Shown here one piece after another: positions 35,225-44,873 of a DNA stretch of 64,000 nucleotides. The first letter of the stretch is position 1. Every line of letters begins with the position of its first letter. Position numbers and translations under genes: made by a program. The notes below the pieces were generated by a model that saw nothing but the letters and a program-made list of their open reading frames with translations, ran no database searches and had not been told where the DNA came from. The stretch comes from Fen-1245 sp963835535 (GTDB lineage: Bacteria; Gemmatimonadota; Gemmatimonadetes; Gemmatimonadales; JACORV01): contig CAWIFL010000005.1 of assembly GCA_963835535.1 (NCBI GenBank), positions 1 through 64,000 on the forward strand, written 5' to 3'.

Positions 35225-35993
35225 CGAGCAGCCGCTGCGCCTCGCGGTATCCGTCCGGATTGCCGACGTCGGCGAACGGCGTTTCGTACACGAGGCCGCG
35301 GAGCCGGCCTGCGGCCGCCAGCCGCGCCATGAGCGGGACGTCGTCGAGCTCTTCGCCGGGAAGCAGCCCGCGCTCGACCTCGGCGATGATCTGGGCCACG
35401 TCGGCCTGGAAGGCGTAGCGGCCGATGGGCGTGTCGAACCGCTCCCCGGGCGCCAGCCCGAGTTGCCCCTTCGGGCGCTTGGCACCCACGGCGGTGATGC
35501 GCACGCCGTCCGGATCGGGCCCGAGGGGCTGGACCGACGCGGGCGCGGAGCCGCCCTTGCCGCGCGCCGTCTCCGCGTTCATCCGGGCCACCAGGACCGC
35601 GTGGTCGCCGCTCCCGGCGGCGATGGCGACGAGGCGGCCCAGCGGGCTCGGCGGAACGAAGAGGTTGTCGGGGAGCAGCACGGCGAAGGCTTCCCCCGGA
35701 AGGACCAGGGCGCCGAGGCGGATCGCGTCCGCCAGGCCGCGCGGCACGGCCTGGTCCACGACCTGGGAGCGCGGCGCGAAGCGGGCGGCCTCCGCGGCGA
35801 GCGCGTCGTGCGCCGGAGGGCTGGCGACGACCACGATCCGGTCCAACCCGACTTCGCGCGCTTCGACGATCGCGTGCGCGAGGAGCGAGCGGCCGGCGAC
35901 GTCGAGCAGCGCCTTGGGGCGGTCCCCAAGGAGCGAGCGCATCCTGGTGCCGAGGCCGGCGGCGGGTATGACTGCGGCGGTGAAGCCGGTCAA
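35157..35993 (-). CDS. Sugar-nucleotide / NDP-glucose-type nucleotidyltransferase
   Basis: 278 aa. The GT-A-like nucleotidyltransferase core shows VIPAAGLGTRMRSLLGDRPKALLDVAG at the N terminus, AVLLPDNLF (metal-binding Asp) and a C-terminal FADVGNPDGYREAQRLL, as in UTP-glucose-1-phosphate uridylyltransferases. It would activate a sugar-1-phosphate for polysaccharide synthesis. The start is TTG at 35993 within the stop of the cNMP gene (TTTTGA), so translation is coupled. The last 68 bp are antisense to the ADP-forming synthetase. Confidence 0.82.
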   Translation of the reverse strand: MTGFTAAVIPAAGLGTRMRSLLGDRPKALLDVAGRSLLAHAIVEAREVGLDRIVVVASPPAHDALAAEAARFAPRSQVVDQAVPRGLADAIRLGALVLPGEAFAVLLPDNLFVPPSPLGRLVAIAAGSGDHAVLVARMNAETARGKGGSAPASVQPLGPDPDGVRITAVGAKRPKGQLGLAPGERFDTPIGRYAFQADVAQIIAEVERGLLPGEELDDVPLMARLAAAGRLRGLVYETPFADVGNPDGYREAQRLLASAQSGTARPAPARGRGTPPAG

Positions 35994-36448
35994 AACATCG
36001 ACATCGCGAGGAACGACCGGAGATTGTCGTTCGTCACGCGCAGTCTCGAGGAGAGGAGCCGGACGACGGCCCAGAGCACTTTGTACGCGATGTCGCGGTT
36101 GAAGTCGAGCAGCAGCTCGAAATCGGACCGCGAGATCGTCACGAGCGTGCAATCGCTGTTGGCGATCGCGTCCGTGGAGCGCTCCGACTTGTCGAAGATC
36201 CCCATCTCACCGAAGCAGGTCCCGGGCTTCAGCACGGCGAGCGCTTCCTCGCCGCTGCCGGGCACGATGCGGCTGATCCGCACGTCGCCCTCGGCGATGA
36301 TGTACAGCCGGCTGCTCGGCTCGCCCTCCTTGAAGATGGTGGCCGCACCCTGGAACTTCTGTTCGTTGCACACCTCGGCGACCTGGGCGAGCTCGTCGTC
36401 GTCGAGGTCCGCGAAGATGGCGGCCTGCTTCAGCAGCGCGAGGTCCAT
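35990..36448 (-). CDS. Cyclic-nucleotide-binding (Crp-fold) protein without DNA-binding domain
   Basis: 152 aa of a single cNMP-binding beta-roll: FADLDDDELAQVAEVC, EGEPSSRLYIIAEGDVRISR, LKPGTCFGEMGIFDKSERSTDAIANSDC. No helix-turn-helix follows; the C-terminal helix is VVRLLSSRLRVTNDNLRSF. It may sense a cyclic nucleotide and act through a partner. Divergent from the phosphatidyltransferase gene: its ATG and the neighbour's GTG are immediately adjacent (36446-36451). Upstream of, and coupled to, the nucleotidyltransferase. Confidence 0.88.
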   Translation of the reverse strand: MDLALLKQAAIFADLDDDELAQVAEVCNEQKFQGAATIFKEGEPSSRLYIIAEGDVRISRIVPGSGEEALAVLKPGTCFGEMGIFDKSERSTDAIANSDCTLVTISRSDFELLLDFNRDIAYKVLWAVVRLLSSRLRVTNDNLRSFLAMSMF

Positions 36449-37015
36449 GTGATCGGGGGTGAAGGTATCCCGCCCGCCAAAGCGCAGCAAGTCCGCTCCG
36501 GCAGGGTACTTACGCCCGCCAACGTGGTCTCGTTCTCGCGCGTTCCGCTGGCGGTGGCGTTCGCCGTCTACCCGGCGGTGGGGGTGCGGATCGCCGTGCT
36601 CGCGGCGGCGGCGGCTACCGATCTGCTGGACGGCGCCCTGGCGCGCCGCCTCGGCCCGTCGCGGCTGGGCGCCTGGATGGACCCCGTGGCCGACAAGATC
36701 TTCATGCTCACGGCCTTCGGCGCGCTGGCCCTCGCGGGTGCGCTGGGGTGGCTGGAAGTGGCCGGCGTGCTCCTGCGGGACGTGCTGACGCCACTGGGGT
36801 ACTTTGCGAGCTGGGTGGTGCGCCGACCGTTCGCCGTGCCGGCCCGCGTAGGCGGGAAGGCAGTGACGGTGGGACAGACCCTGACCCTGTTCGCCTGGCT
36901 GCTCGACTCGTCGCTGCTGCGCCCGCTCGCCTGGGCGACGGCGGCCATGGCGCTGTACGCGATCGCCGACTACGGCCGCCTGGCCGTGCGGAACGTGGAG
37001 CGACCGCAAAATTGA
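36449..37015 (+). CDS. CDP-alcohol phosphatidyltransferase
   Basis: 188 aa with about six helices. The signature D-x2-DG-x2-AR-x8-G-x3-D-x3-D is complete in DLLDGALARRLGPSRLGAWM followed by DPVADK. It moves a phosphatidyl group from CDP-diacylglycerol to an alcohol, most often glycerol-3-phosphate (PgsA); the acceptor is not certain. GTG start abutting the divergent cNMP gene. It heads an apparent operon with the small secreted protein and OsmC. A cardiolipin synthase-like gene occurs 2 kb away, consistent with anionic phospholipid synthesis. Confidence 0.85.
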   Translation: MIGGEGIPPAKAQQVRSGRVLTPANVVSFSRVPLAVAFAVYPAVGVRIAVLAAAAATDLLDGALARRLGPSRLGAWMDPVADKIFMLTAFGALALAGALGWLEVAGVLLRDVLTPLGYFASWVVRRPFAVPARVGGKAVTVGQTLTLFAWLLDSSLLRPLAWATAAMALYAIADYGRLAVRNVERPQN

Positions 37016-37025
37016 GGAGGATGGC

Positions 37026-37562
37026 ATGCACGCTGCGACCCGGCTGATCCTGCTCGCGCTCCCGCTGGCGCTCGTCGCGCCGCCGGCCGCGGCCCAGGAA
37101 TTCCATCCGCCGTCGGGCGGCAGCACGGCCGCCGAGCCGCCGGTGGGCGGTCCGTCGGTGGACCTCTACGGCTTCTCCGTGCGCGGCGGCCTCGACGTGA
37201 CGCACGGCGTGCAGTGGGTCATCGGCACCAGCTTCGACGTCGCGGAGCTCTGGTCGCCGCGGGTCCGGCTCCGGCCGTCCGTCGAGATCGCTTCGGAGCC
37301 CGGCTCCACGGTCACATTCCACTGGGCCGGCGAGCTCATCTACCGCTTCCAGCCGGACAACGCCCCGGCGATCCCCTACGTGGGCATCGGCGTCGGGCAC
37401 ATGAGTGCCGCGCACCCGACGATCTGGCCGACGATCGCGATCGGCTTCGAGCTGCAGCTGCGGCGGTCGTTCAACTGGCTCATCGAGTACCACGCGCTGG
37501 ACCGCCTGGGCCGGCATCGGTTCCTGATCGGGCTCTCCACCCGCGGCGCAGGCGGAGACTGA
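37026..37562 (+). CDS. Small secreted beta-barrel-like protein
   Basis: 178 aa with a signal peptide (LILLALPLALVAPPAAAQ). The mature part is alternating strands (SVDLYGFSVRGGLDVTHGVQWVIG; VRLRPSVEIASEPGSTVTFH; PYVGIGVGHMSAAHPTIWPT; FNWLIEYHALDRLGRHRFLIGL), like small outer-membrane barrels of the acyloxyacyl-hydrolase or OmpW size. I cannot assign a family. ATG with GAGGAT upstream, 10 bp after the phosphatidyltransferase gene. Confidence 0.65.
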   Translation: MHAATRLILLALPLALVAPPAAAQEFHPPSGGSTAAEPPVGGPSVDLYGFSVRGGLDVTHGVQWVIGTSFDVAELWSPRVRLRPSVEIASEPGSTVTFHWAGELIYRFQPDNAPAIPYVGIGVGHMSAAHPTIWPTIAIGFELQLRRSFNWLIEYHALDRLGRHRFLIGLSTRGAGGD

Positions 37563-37563
37563 C

Positions 37564-37971
37564 GTGGCCGGGAAGCAGATCGCCCTGACCTGGCAGCACA
37601 AGCTGGTGTTCTCGGGCGGCGTCGCGGGAGGGCCGTCGCTCACCCTCGACGGCAACGGAGCGGAGGCTCCGGGCCCGATGGACACCCTGCTCCTGGCGCT
37701 GGCGGCGTGCACCGGCAGCGACGTGGTCTCGATCCTGGAGAAGATGCGCTTTCCCGTGCGCGCCCTGACCATCGAGGTCACGGGCGAGCGCCGAACGGAA
37801 CATCCGAAGCGCTACACCGCGATCGTGCTCACCTTCCGCATCAATGCGCCCGGCGTGAGCGAAGAGCGCGCGCGCCACGCCATCGATCTTTCGATGGAGA
37901 AGTACTGCTCCGTGCACCATTCGCTGGCTCCGGACATCGCGCAGCGCTATGAGCTGGTGCTCGAAGGGTAG
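37564..37971 (+). CDS. OsmC-family protein
   Basis: 135 aa, a short OsmC/YhfA-type protein. The two conserved cysteines are in LLLALAACTGSDVVSILEKM and MEKYCSVHHSL, the peroxidatic and resolving positions of OsmC/Ohr thiol peroxidases. It may reduce organic hydroperoxides. The GTG start lies just after the stop of the barrel gene; its 3' end overlaps the next gene by 23 bp. Confidence 0.88.
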   Translation: MAGKQIALTWQHKLVFSGGVAGGPSLTLDGNGAEAPGPMDTLLLALAACTGSDVVSILEKMRFPVRALTIEVTGERRTEHPKRYTAIVLTFRINAPGVSEERARHAIDLSMEKYCSVHHSLAPDIAQRYELVLEG

Positions 37972-38422
37972 GGCGGCCGCGCTGCTGGGCGCGGCGCTGG
38001 CCGGGGCGGCGCCGTGCCGGGCGCAGGTCCGGGAGGTGCAGGTCTGGGGTCTGGCCGTGGCGTCGCAGCCGGCGCTCTACGCCGCCGGCTTCGGCTTCGC
38101 CTGGCGCGACAACCAGCGCAGCCGGATCGCGCCGGCCCTGGCGCTGGGCGCACTCGGCAACGGCAGGCTCGGCGCGCGGGCCGATCTCGCGATCCACTTC
38201 CTGCTCGATCCCTACAAACGCTCCGGAACGGCGATCTACGGGGGCGGCGGGCTGACCGCGTCGGTGGCCGGGGGCCGGGTGACGCCCTACGCGCTCCTGG
38301 TGCTCGGGGCGGAGCGGAATCCCGGGGGCGCGGGCGGCTCGTTCATCGAGCTCGGCGTGGGAGGCGGCGTGCGGCTCGCCGTCGGCTACCGGTGGCGGAA
38401 ATCGAACGCCCCGGGCCGCTAG
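37949..38422 (+). CDS. Small exported protein, beta-rich
   Basis: 157 aa. A signal peptide (KGRAAALLGAALAGAAPCRAQ) precedes Gly/Ala-rich strands (VWGLAVASQPALYAAGFGFAW; GARADLAIHFLLDPY; GTAIYGGGGLTASVAGGRVTPYALLVLG; ELGVGGGVRLAVGYRW). It looks like a small outer-membrane barrel without a recognised family. The ATG lies inside the 3' end of osmC, so it is translationally coupled. Confidence 0.65.
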   Translation: MSWCSKGRAAALLGAALAGAAPCRAQVREVQVWGLAVASQPALYAAGFGFAWRDNQRSRIAPALALGALGNGRLGARADLAIHFLLDPYKRSGTAIYGGGGLTASVAGGRVTPYALLVLGAERNPGGAGGSFIELGVGGGVRLAVGYRWRKSNAPGR

Positions 38423-38463
38423 GCTCCGGGGCGCGACACGTCAGGCTTGGCTGGCCGCCTCCG

Positions 38464-38736
38464 TCAGGCGACGCCGGCCGGCTCGACTGACTCCGGCCGC
38501 GGCACCACCGGCTGGCAATACCGCTCGCCGAGAGTGCGGAGCTCCTTCAGCTGGACGGCCGTCAACTCCTCGTACCGCTCGCCCAGATACGCCATGGTGT
38601 CGTCGAACCACTCTTTCCGGTGCTCGTCCGCCGCCTCCAGCACTCCACAACGCAGGATGTGGCTGAACAACTCGTCGCGGGCCAGCTCAAACGCGGTGGG
38701 CACATGGACCTTGCGGCGGCTACTGCGCTTCGACAT
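38464..38736 (-). CDS. Small conserved-looking cytoplasmic protein, unknown
   Basis: 90 aa starting MSKRSSRRKVHVPTAFELAR. ATG at 38736 is preceded by an excellent ribosome site (GGAGGTGTG). The body is helical and charged (DELFSHILRCGVLEAADEHR, KEWFDDTMAYLGERYEELTA, QLKELRTLGERYCQP). I recognise no family. The strong Shine-Dalgarno and clean amino-acid composition support it as a real short gene; it lies 74 bp after the PLD-type gene on the same strand. Confidence 0.7.
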   Translation of the reverse strand: MSKRSSRRKVHVPTAFELARDELFSHILRCGVLEAADEHRKEWFDDTMAYLGERYEELTAVQLKELRTLGERYCQPVVPRPESVEPAGVA

Positions 38737-38810
38737 CACACCTCCATTCGAGTCAATGCGGGCTTTCCCGCAGCCCTGAATATAAAAGGGGCGCCGAGGC
38801 CGGGCAAACC

Positions 38811-39995
38811 TCAGAGCAGGTCCGCGAACAGCGTGGCTGCCGATTCTGCAGCCCGCGCGCGCAGCGGGCGCCGGCGCCACTCCGCGCTTTCCACCCGCAT
38901 CGCCTGCTCCAGGTCCACGGCGAAGAGATCGGCCATCCTGCGGCCCGTTTCCGGATCGGCGATCAGCGCGTTCATTTCGAAGTTCCGGTGCAGCGAGAGC
39001 GGGTCGAGGTTGCTCGAGCCGACCAGGGCGACCAGGCCGTCCACCACCGCCGTCTTGGCGTGGAGCATGACGCCGGACCACTCGTAGATCTCGGCGCCGG
39101 CGTCGAGCAGCGGCTGGTAGATCCGGCGGGCCGCGTAGCCGGCGATCGGATGGTTGTTCCGCCCGGGCACCAGCAGCCGCACGCGGATGCCGCGGCGCGC
39201 GGCCCGGATCAGCGCCTCGAGGACGCGCCGCGGCGCCACGAAGTAGGCGTCGGTCAGATCGATGCTCTCCTCGGCGCGGTCCGCGAGCCACTCGTAGATC
39301 GCCGCCACCCGGCCGAGGCCGGGGCGGTCCCCCACCACGATGACCGCGGCCTCGCCCTTTTCGGGCGGCGGCCGGCGCGACAGCGACGTGGGCGGCGGCT
39401 CACCGCGGGCGCGGCCCCACATCCGGTCGAACGCCAGTTGGAGGTCGAGGACGGCGGGGCCGCGGATCGACACCGCGGTGTCCCGCCAGCCGCCCCCGCC
39501 GAGGTCCGACGGCGCCCAGTGGTCGGCGATGCAGATGCCGCCCACGAACGCGATGAGGTCGTCGCACACCAGCAGCTTCCGATGATCGCGATGCCTCAGC
39601 CGCAGCCAGCTCCACGGGGCCAGGGGAGAGAGCGGCCGGAAGGCGCGCGCGTCGATCCGCGCGGTGCGGAGCCGGCGGCCGACCGGGCCGCCGCGGACCA
39701 GCAGGGAGCCGACCGGGTCGTACAGGACCCGGACCTTCGCGCCGCGCTCGCCGGCCTTCCTGAGCGCGGCCGCGAACTCGCGGCCGGTCTGGTCGTCGGC
39801 CATGATGAAGTTCTCGAAGCAGACGCTGCGCTTGGCTGCGCGGATGCCGGCCAGCATCGCCGGGAACGCGAGGCCCCCGTCGCGGAGCACGCGCACGGCG
39901 TGACCGTAGCGCAGCGGCGCCGCCGCGATCTCGGACAGCTCGAGGAGCGCGAGGGGCGAAGCGAGCTTTGGCGACGCGGCGGCGGCCGGATTCAC
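38811..39995 (-). CDS. Phospholipase D-type cardiolipin synthase-like protein
   Basis: 394 aa with two HKD motifs: HRKLLVCDD (first PLD domain) and HAKTAVVDG followed by GSSNLDPLSLHRNFEMN (second). These are the catalytic His/Lys/Asp sets of the PLD superfamily; the arrangement and size fit cardiolipin synthase (ClsB-type, no N-terminal membrane helices). It would condense two phosphatidylglycerols or transfer phosphatidyl groups. GTG start at 39995, divergent from the 40080 gene. Confidence 0.88.
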   Translation of the reverse strand: MNPAAAASPKLASPLALLELSEIAAAPLRYGHAVRVLRDGGLAFPAMLAGIRAAKRSVCFENFIMADDQTGREFAAALRKAGERGAKVRVLYDPVGSLLVRGGPVGRRLRTARIDARAFRPLSPLAPWSWLRLRHRDHRKLLVCDDLIAFVGGICIADHWAPSDLGGGGWRDTAVSIRGPAVLDLQLAFDRMWGRARGEPPPTSLSRRPPPEKGEAAVIVVGDRPGLGRVAAIYEWLADRAEESIDLTDAYFVAPRRVLEALIRAARRGIRVRLLVPGRNNHPIAGYAARRIYQPLLDAGAEIYEWSGVMLHAKTAVVDGLVALVGSSNLDPLSLHRNFEMNALIADPETGRRMADLFAVDLEQAMRVESAEWRRRPLRARAAESAATLFADLL

Positions 39996-40079
39996 GGACC
40001 GTATTCTAGGGACGCGGCGCCCGGCGGGCGAGGCGTACGGCGTTGGCGGCCGCGGCGGCCGTGGGTATGATGAACGCAC

Positions 40080-40385
40080 GTGACACCCGACGAGACGTAC
40101 GATCCCAAGCGGGTCGAGAAGCTGGTCGAGATGCTGCGCGCCCTGGCGCAGCGCATCATGGCCCTCGACGCCGAGGGGCGCCTGCTGGGCGACTCGTCGG
40201 CGCTGCTGCGCGAGCTGGGGGATATCCGCTCCGAGCTGTTCAATTACGAGGTCCGCCTGACCTTCGACTCGCCGGACGTGGCCGAGCACCGCCGCATCGT
40301 CGAGGAAGCCGGGGGCGACTGGTCGCCCGAGACGGACAACCCACCCGATGAGGAAGAGCCATGGCGGAAGCCGGACGATCGCTGA
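40080..40385 (+). CDS. Short acidic protein of unknown function
   Basis: 101 aa, GTG start. Helical N-terminal part (DPKRVEKLVEMLRALAQRIM, LLRELGDIRSELFNYEVRLT) and an acidic, disordered-looking tail (ETDNPPDEEEPWRKPDDR). No family recognised. Its 3' end overlaps the DsbA-like gene by 25 bp, so it belongs to the same transcript. Confidence 0.65.
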   Translation: MTPDETYDPKRVEKLVEMLRALAQRIMALDAEGRLLGDSSALLRELGDIRSELFNYEVRLTFDSPDVAEHRRIVEEAGGDWSPETDNPPDEEEPWRKPDDR

Positions 40386-41086
40386 AGCCCTTCTACCTGC
40401 TGCTCGGCGCGATCGCGGTGGTGGGCGCGGTGCTGATCGCCGTCTTCGGCGGCGGCCCCGTGATGCCGCAGGTGGCGTCGTCCGACGACTGCCAATCCCC
40501 CGCGCCGGGCGCCCCGTCCCCGAAGGGCGTCGCGCTCGGCCCCGACTCCGCCCCGGTGCAGATCACCGAGTTCTCCGATTTCGAGTGCCCATGGTGCGCG
40601 CGCTTCGCCATCCTCACGGAGCCCGACATCCGGCAGCGGCTCGTTCCCACGGGCAAGGTCAGGTGGCGGTACATGAACTTCCCGCTCCCCGCGGAGGAGC
40701 ACCCCAACACCGCCGCCGCCCACCTGGTCGCGGCGTGCGCGCTCGAGCAGGGGAAGTTCTGGGAGATGCACGACCTGCTCTACATGAACCAGAACGACTG
40801 GGCGGCGGAGAAGAACCCGATGCGGCTCTTCCTCCGGTACGCCACCCGCCTCGGGCTCAACACCGACTCGCTGCGCGAGTGCGTGGCGGCGAAGCGCCCG
40901 TGGCCCGAGATCCAGGCCGAGAAGTGCGAGGGGATCCGGCTCGGGGTGGGAGGAACGCCGACGTTCTTCGTGAACGGCGCCAAGTTGCCGGACAACACCA
41001 TCCTGGCGTACGACGATTTTGTACACATCGTGGACTCGATCACCGCGGCCACCGCGGCCCACCCGGCCGCGGCCCGCAAGCGCTGA
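40361..41086 (+). CDS. Membrane-anchored DsbA-like thiol oxidoreductase
   Basis: 241 aa. One N-terminal membrane anchor (about 11-30) exposes a thioredoxin-like DsbA domain to the periplasm. The active site CPWC is at 76-79, and the cis-Pro loop reads GVGGTPTFFVNG. It probably forms disulfides in exported proteins and is re-oxidised by the VKOR-family protein encoded next. An additional Cys pair (C153/C195 region: ACALEQGKFW, RECVAAK, EKCEGI) may be structural. GGAAGAG ribosome site. Confidence 0.88.
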   Translation: MAEAGRSLKPFYLLLGAIAVVGAVLIAVFGGGPVMPQVASSDDCQSPAPGAPSPKGVALGPDSAPVQITEFSDFECPWCARFAILTEPDIRQRLVPTGKVRWRYMNFPLPAEEHPNTAAAHLVAACALEQGKFWEMHDLLYMNQNDWAAEKNPMRLFLRYATRLGLNTDSLRECVAAKRPWPEIQAEKCEGIRLGVGGTPTFFVNGAKLPDNTILAYDDFVHIVDSITAATAAHPAAARKR

Positions 41087-41092
41087 GCGGCC

Positions 41093-41530
41093 GTGCGCCA
41101 CCGCATGGCGGCTGCGGTCCTGGCGCTGGGCGGCCTGCTCGTCTCGATCTATCTGCTGCTCTACAAGCTCGGCGTGATCGGCAGCATGGTGTGCGGCGCG
41201 GCGAACCCCTGCGAGCGCGTCCAGGCGAGCCGCTACGCGGTGCTGTTCGGCGTCCCGGTCGCTGCGTACGGGGTGGGCGGGTACGTCCTGCTTCTGGTCG
41301 TGGCGTTGTACGGGCTGCGGGCGTCGCAAATCTCCCGGCCTGCGGCGACGCGCTGGCTGGCCGGCCTGTCGGCGCTCGGGGTGGCCTTCTCCCTGTACCT
41401 GCTGTCCCTCGAGCTGTTCGTGATCCACGCGATCTGCCGGTGGTGCAGCGTCTCCGGCGTGCTGATCCTGGCGATCTGCCTCGTCTCGATCGTCGGCCTG
41501 GTCGGCGCTAGCCGGGCACCCGAACCGTGA
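41093..41530 (+). CDS. Vitamin K epoxide reductase (VKOR) family protein
   Basis: 145 aa with four transmembrane helices. The helix-4 active site is CRWC and the loop cysteines are in VCGAANPCERV, matching bacterial VKORs that transfer electrons from DsbA-like partners to quinones. GTG start, six bases after the DsbA-like gene: a disulfide-bond-forming pair replacing DsbB. The 3' end overlaps the convergent UspA gene by 23 bp. Confidence 0.9.
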   Translation: MRHRMAAAVLALGGLLVSIYLLLYKLGVIGSMVCGAANPCERVQASRYAVLFGVPVAAYGVGGYVLLLVVALYGLRASQISRPAATRWLAGLSALGVAFSLYLLSLELFVIHAICRWCSVSGVLILAICLVSIVGLVGASRAPEP

Positions 41531-41930
41531 GCACGGGGCAGGTGGCGATGCGGGCGACCCGCTCGGCCACGCTGCCCAGCAGGAGATGCACGAGCCCGGT
41601 GCGGCCGTGGGTGGCGACCACGATCAGGTCGGCGCCGTGGCGCGCGGCCGCGTCCGTGATCGCGAGGTAGGCGGGACCGACGACGACTTCGGCGGTCCAC
41701 GGCGCCCTGGTTCCGATCTCCCTCGTTCCGAACTCCTGCAACTGTTCGCGCGCCATCGCGGCCAGCTCCGCCAATTCCGCCGCCGCGACCTGTGCCTCCT
41801 CGCTGCCGCCGTCCAGGGCGTGGACCAGCACCAGCTGTCCCTCGAAGCGGCAGGCGATCTCGATCGCGGGCCGCACCGCCACCGCGCTGTTCCCGGAGAA
41901 GTCGGTGCACACCAGGATCGTCTTGAACAC
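41508..41930 (-). CDS. Universal stress protein (UspA family)
   Basis: 140 aa of a single Usp domain: MFKTILVCTDFSGNSAVAVRP at the N terminus, ADLIVVATHGRTGLVHLLLGSVAERV near the C terminus with the ATP-binding G-x2-G-x9-G(S) loop pattern, and CPVLTVRVP at the end. It begins two bases after the acetyl-CoA synthetase stop, so it is likely on the same message. Confidence 0.92.
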   Translation of the reverse strand: MFKTILVCTDFSGNSAVAVRPAIEIACRFEGQLVLVHALDGGSEEAQVAAAELAELAAMAREQLQEFGTREIGTRAPWTAEVVVGPAYLAITDAAARHGADLIVVATHGRTGLVHLLLGSVAERVARIATCPVLTVRVPG

Positions 41931-41932
41931 GC

Positions 41933-43897
<1,965 letters not shown>

Positions 43898-43945
43898 GCG
43901 GACGTACCTCGCGCGTCGGTGGCAGTGCCGAAGTGCCAAATACTC

Positions 43946-43975
43946 TTGCGCTTACAGAAGGATGAGGCTTATGGT
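43946..43975 (+). promoter_or_regulatory. Possible promoter of the cold-shock gene
   Basis: TTGCGC (43946-43951), an 18-bp spacer and TATGGT (43970-43975) lie in the divergent gap between acsA and the cold-shock gene. This would give a 5' leader of roughly 80 nt, as is usual for cold-shock mRNAs. Match quality is modest. Confidence 0.3.
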
Positions 43976-44063
43976 ATGGCGCTCATTTACGGATCTCTGC
44001 GATCTGCCCTCGCGGGCGGCACGAGATTCGTGATTTGTGCCACCTGTCAGAGGAGCGTTACGT

Positions 44064-44270
44064 ATGTCTCGCATCACCGGCCGGGTCAAGTGGTTCAACG
44101 ATGCGAAGGGGTTCGGGTTCATCGAGCGCGAAGGTGGCCCGGATGTCTTCGTCCACTATTCGGCGATTCAGGCCGAGGGCTTCAAGTCCCTCAAGGAGAA
44201 CGACAAGGTGGAGTTCGAGGTCCGCGAGGGCCCGAAGGGGCTGCAGGCGGCGAACGTCGTCAAGATCTGA
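44064..44270 (+). CDS. Cold-shock domain protein
   Basis: 68-aa single CSD protein: GRVKWFNDAKGFGFIEREGG (RNP1) and DVFVHYSAI (RNP2), then LKENDKVEFEVREGPKGLQAANV. It binds single-stranded RNA or DNA. ATG 44064 follows AGAGGAGCG; an upstream in-frame codon at 44037 is not needed. Followed by a strong intrinsic terminator. Confidence 0.97.
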   Translation: MSRITGRVKWFNDAKGFGFIEREGGPDVFVHYSAIQAEGFKSLKENDKVEFEVREGPKGLQAANVVKI

Positions 44271-44295
44271 ACCGCTGCAACCGGTCGAAGGACGG

Positions 44296-44328
44296 GGGGC
44301 CCGGGACAACCCGGGCCCCTTCGTTTTT
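44296..44328 (+). terminator. Intrinsic terminator of the cold-shock gene
   Basis: A perfect 10-bp GC stem (44296-44305 with 44310-44319) closes an ACAA tetraloop and is followed by TTCGTTTTT. It lies 25 bp after the stop codon. Confidence 0.9.
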
Positions 44329-44491
44329 CCGGCCGAGCGGGCGGTGGCTGCATGGCATCTTCCCGCAGTGTGGCGAAGCGCCACGTTACCGCAGCGTAGC
44401 CCGCGTCACACCGATCAACGTAAGCAGCTGTCGCCAATTGGGTTACGCTTGGCTTGCGGTGGCGGCACTCTTCGTTCAGTGTCGTGGGGGC

Positions 44492-44797
44492 GTGGACGAC
44501 CTCGTGGTGCGGGCACCGGAGGCGTTGGACCGGGACAGCCGGACGGCGTTCCGTCGCGCGGCGTTGGCCGCAGTGGAGACCACGCTGGGCGATGCGCCGG
44601 GCGGGCGTCTCGTCGTGGATCTCTCCGGCACGAAGCGGGTGGACAGCGCGGGGCTCGGCGCGCTGATCATGGTGCAGCGGCGCGCTGCGGAGCTGCGACG
44701 CACCGTGTGCCTGCGCGGCGCGTCGGAGGAGCTGCGCTTCCTGCTGGTGCTGACCCGCCTGGACGACCGCTTCGAGTTCGAGCCGCCCGCCGCCTGA
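44492..44797 (+). CDS. STAS-domain protein (anti-anti-sigma type)
   Basis: 101 aa, GTG start. STAS fold with RLVVDLSGTKRVDSAGLGAL, in which the Ser of DSAGLG corresponds to the phosphorylated Ser of SpoIIAA-type antagonists, then CLRGASEELRFLLVLTRLDDRF. It could release a partner kinase or anti-sigma factor, or serve a lipid-asymmetry (Mla) function; no such partners are adjacent. The 44329-44491 gap before it holds no recognised gene. Confidence 0.78.
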   Translation: MDDLVVRAPEALDRDSRTAFRRAALAAVETTLGDAPGGRLVVDLSGTKRVDSAGLGALIMVQRRAAELRRTVCLRGASEELRFLLVLTRLDDRFEFEPPAA

Positions 44798-44828
44798 CGC
44801 GCTCCGCTGCGGTGCGGCCGCGCTCGAC

Positions 44829-44834
44829 TATATT
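44829..44834 (+). promoter_or_regulatory. Possible -10 box for the ccm operon
   Basis: TATATT in otherwise GC-rich DNA, 40 bp before ccmA. No convincing -35 lies at the right distance. Confidence 0.3.
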
Positions 44835-44873
44835 GCGGTCCGTCGTCCACCCGATGCAGCCCGTTCCAGGGAG

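Noticed and set aside
44329..44491. A short gene between the cold-shock terminator and the STAS gene
   Set aside because: Frames here lack a start with ribosome site or recognisable protein pattern.
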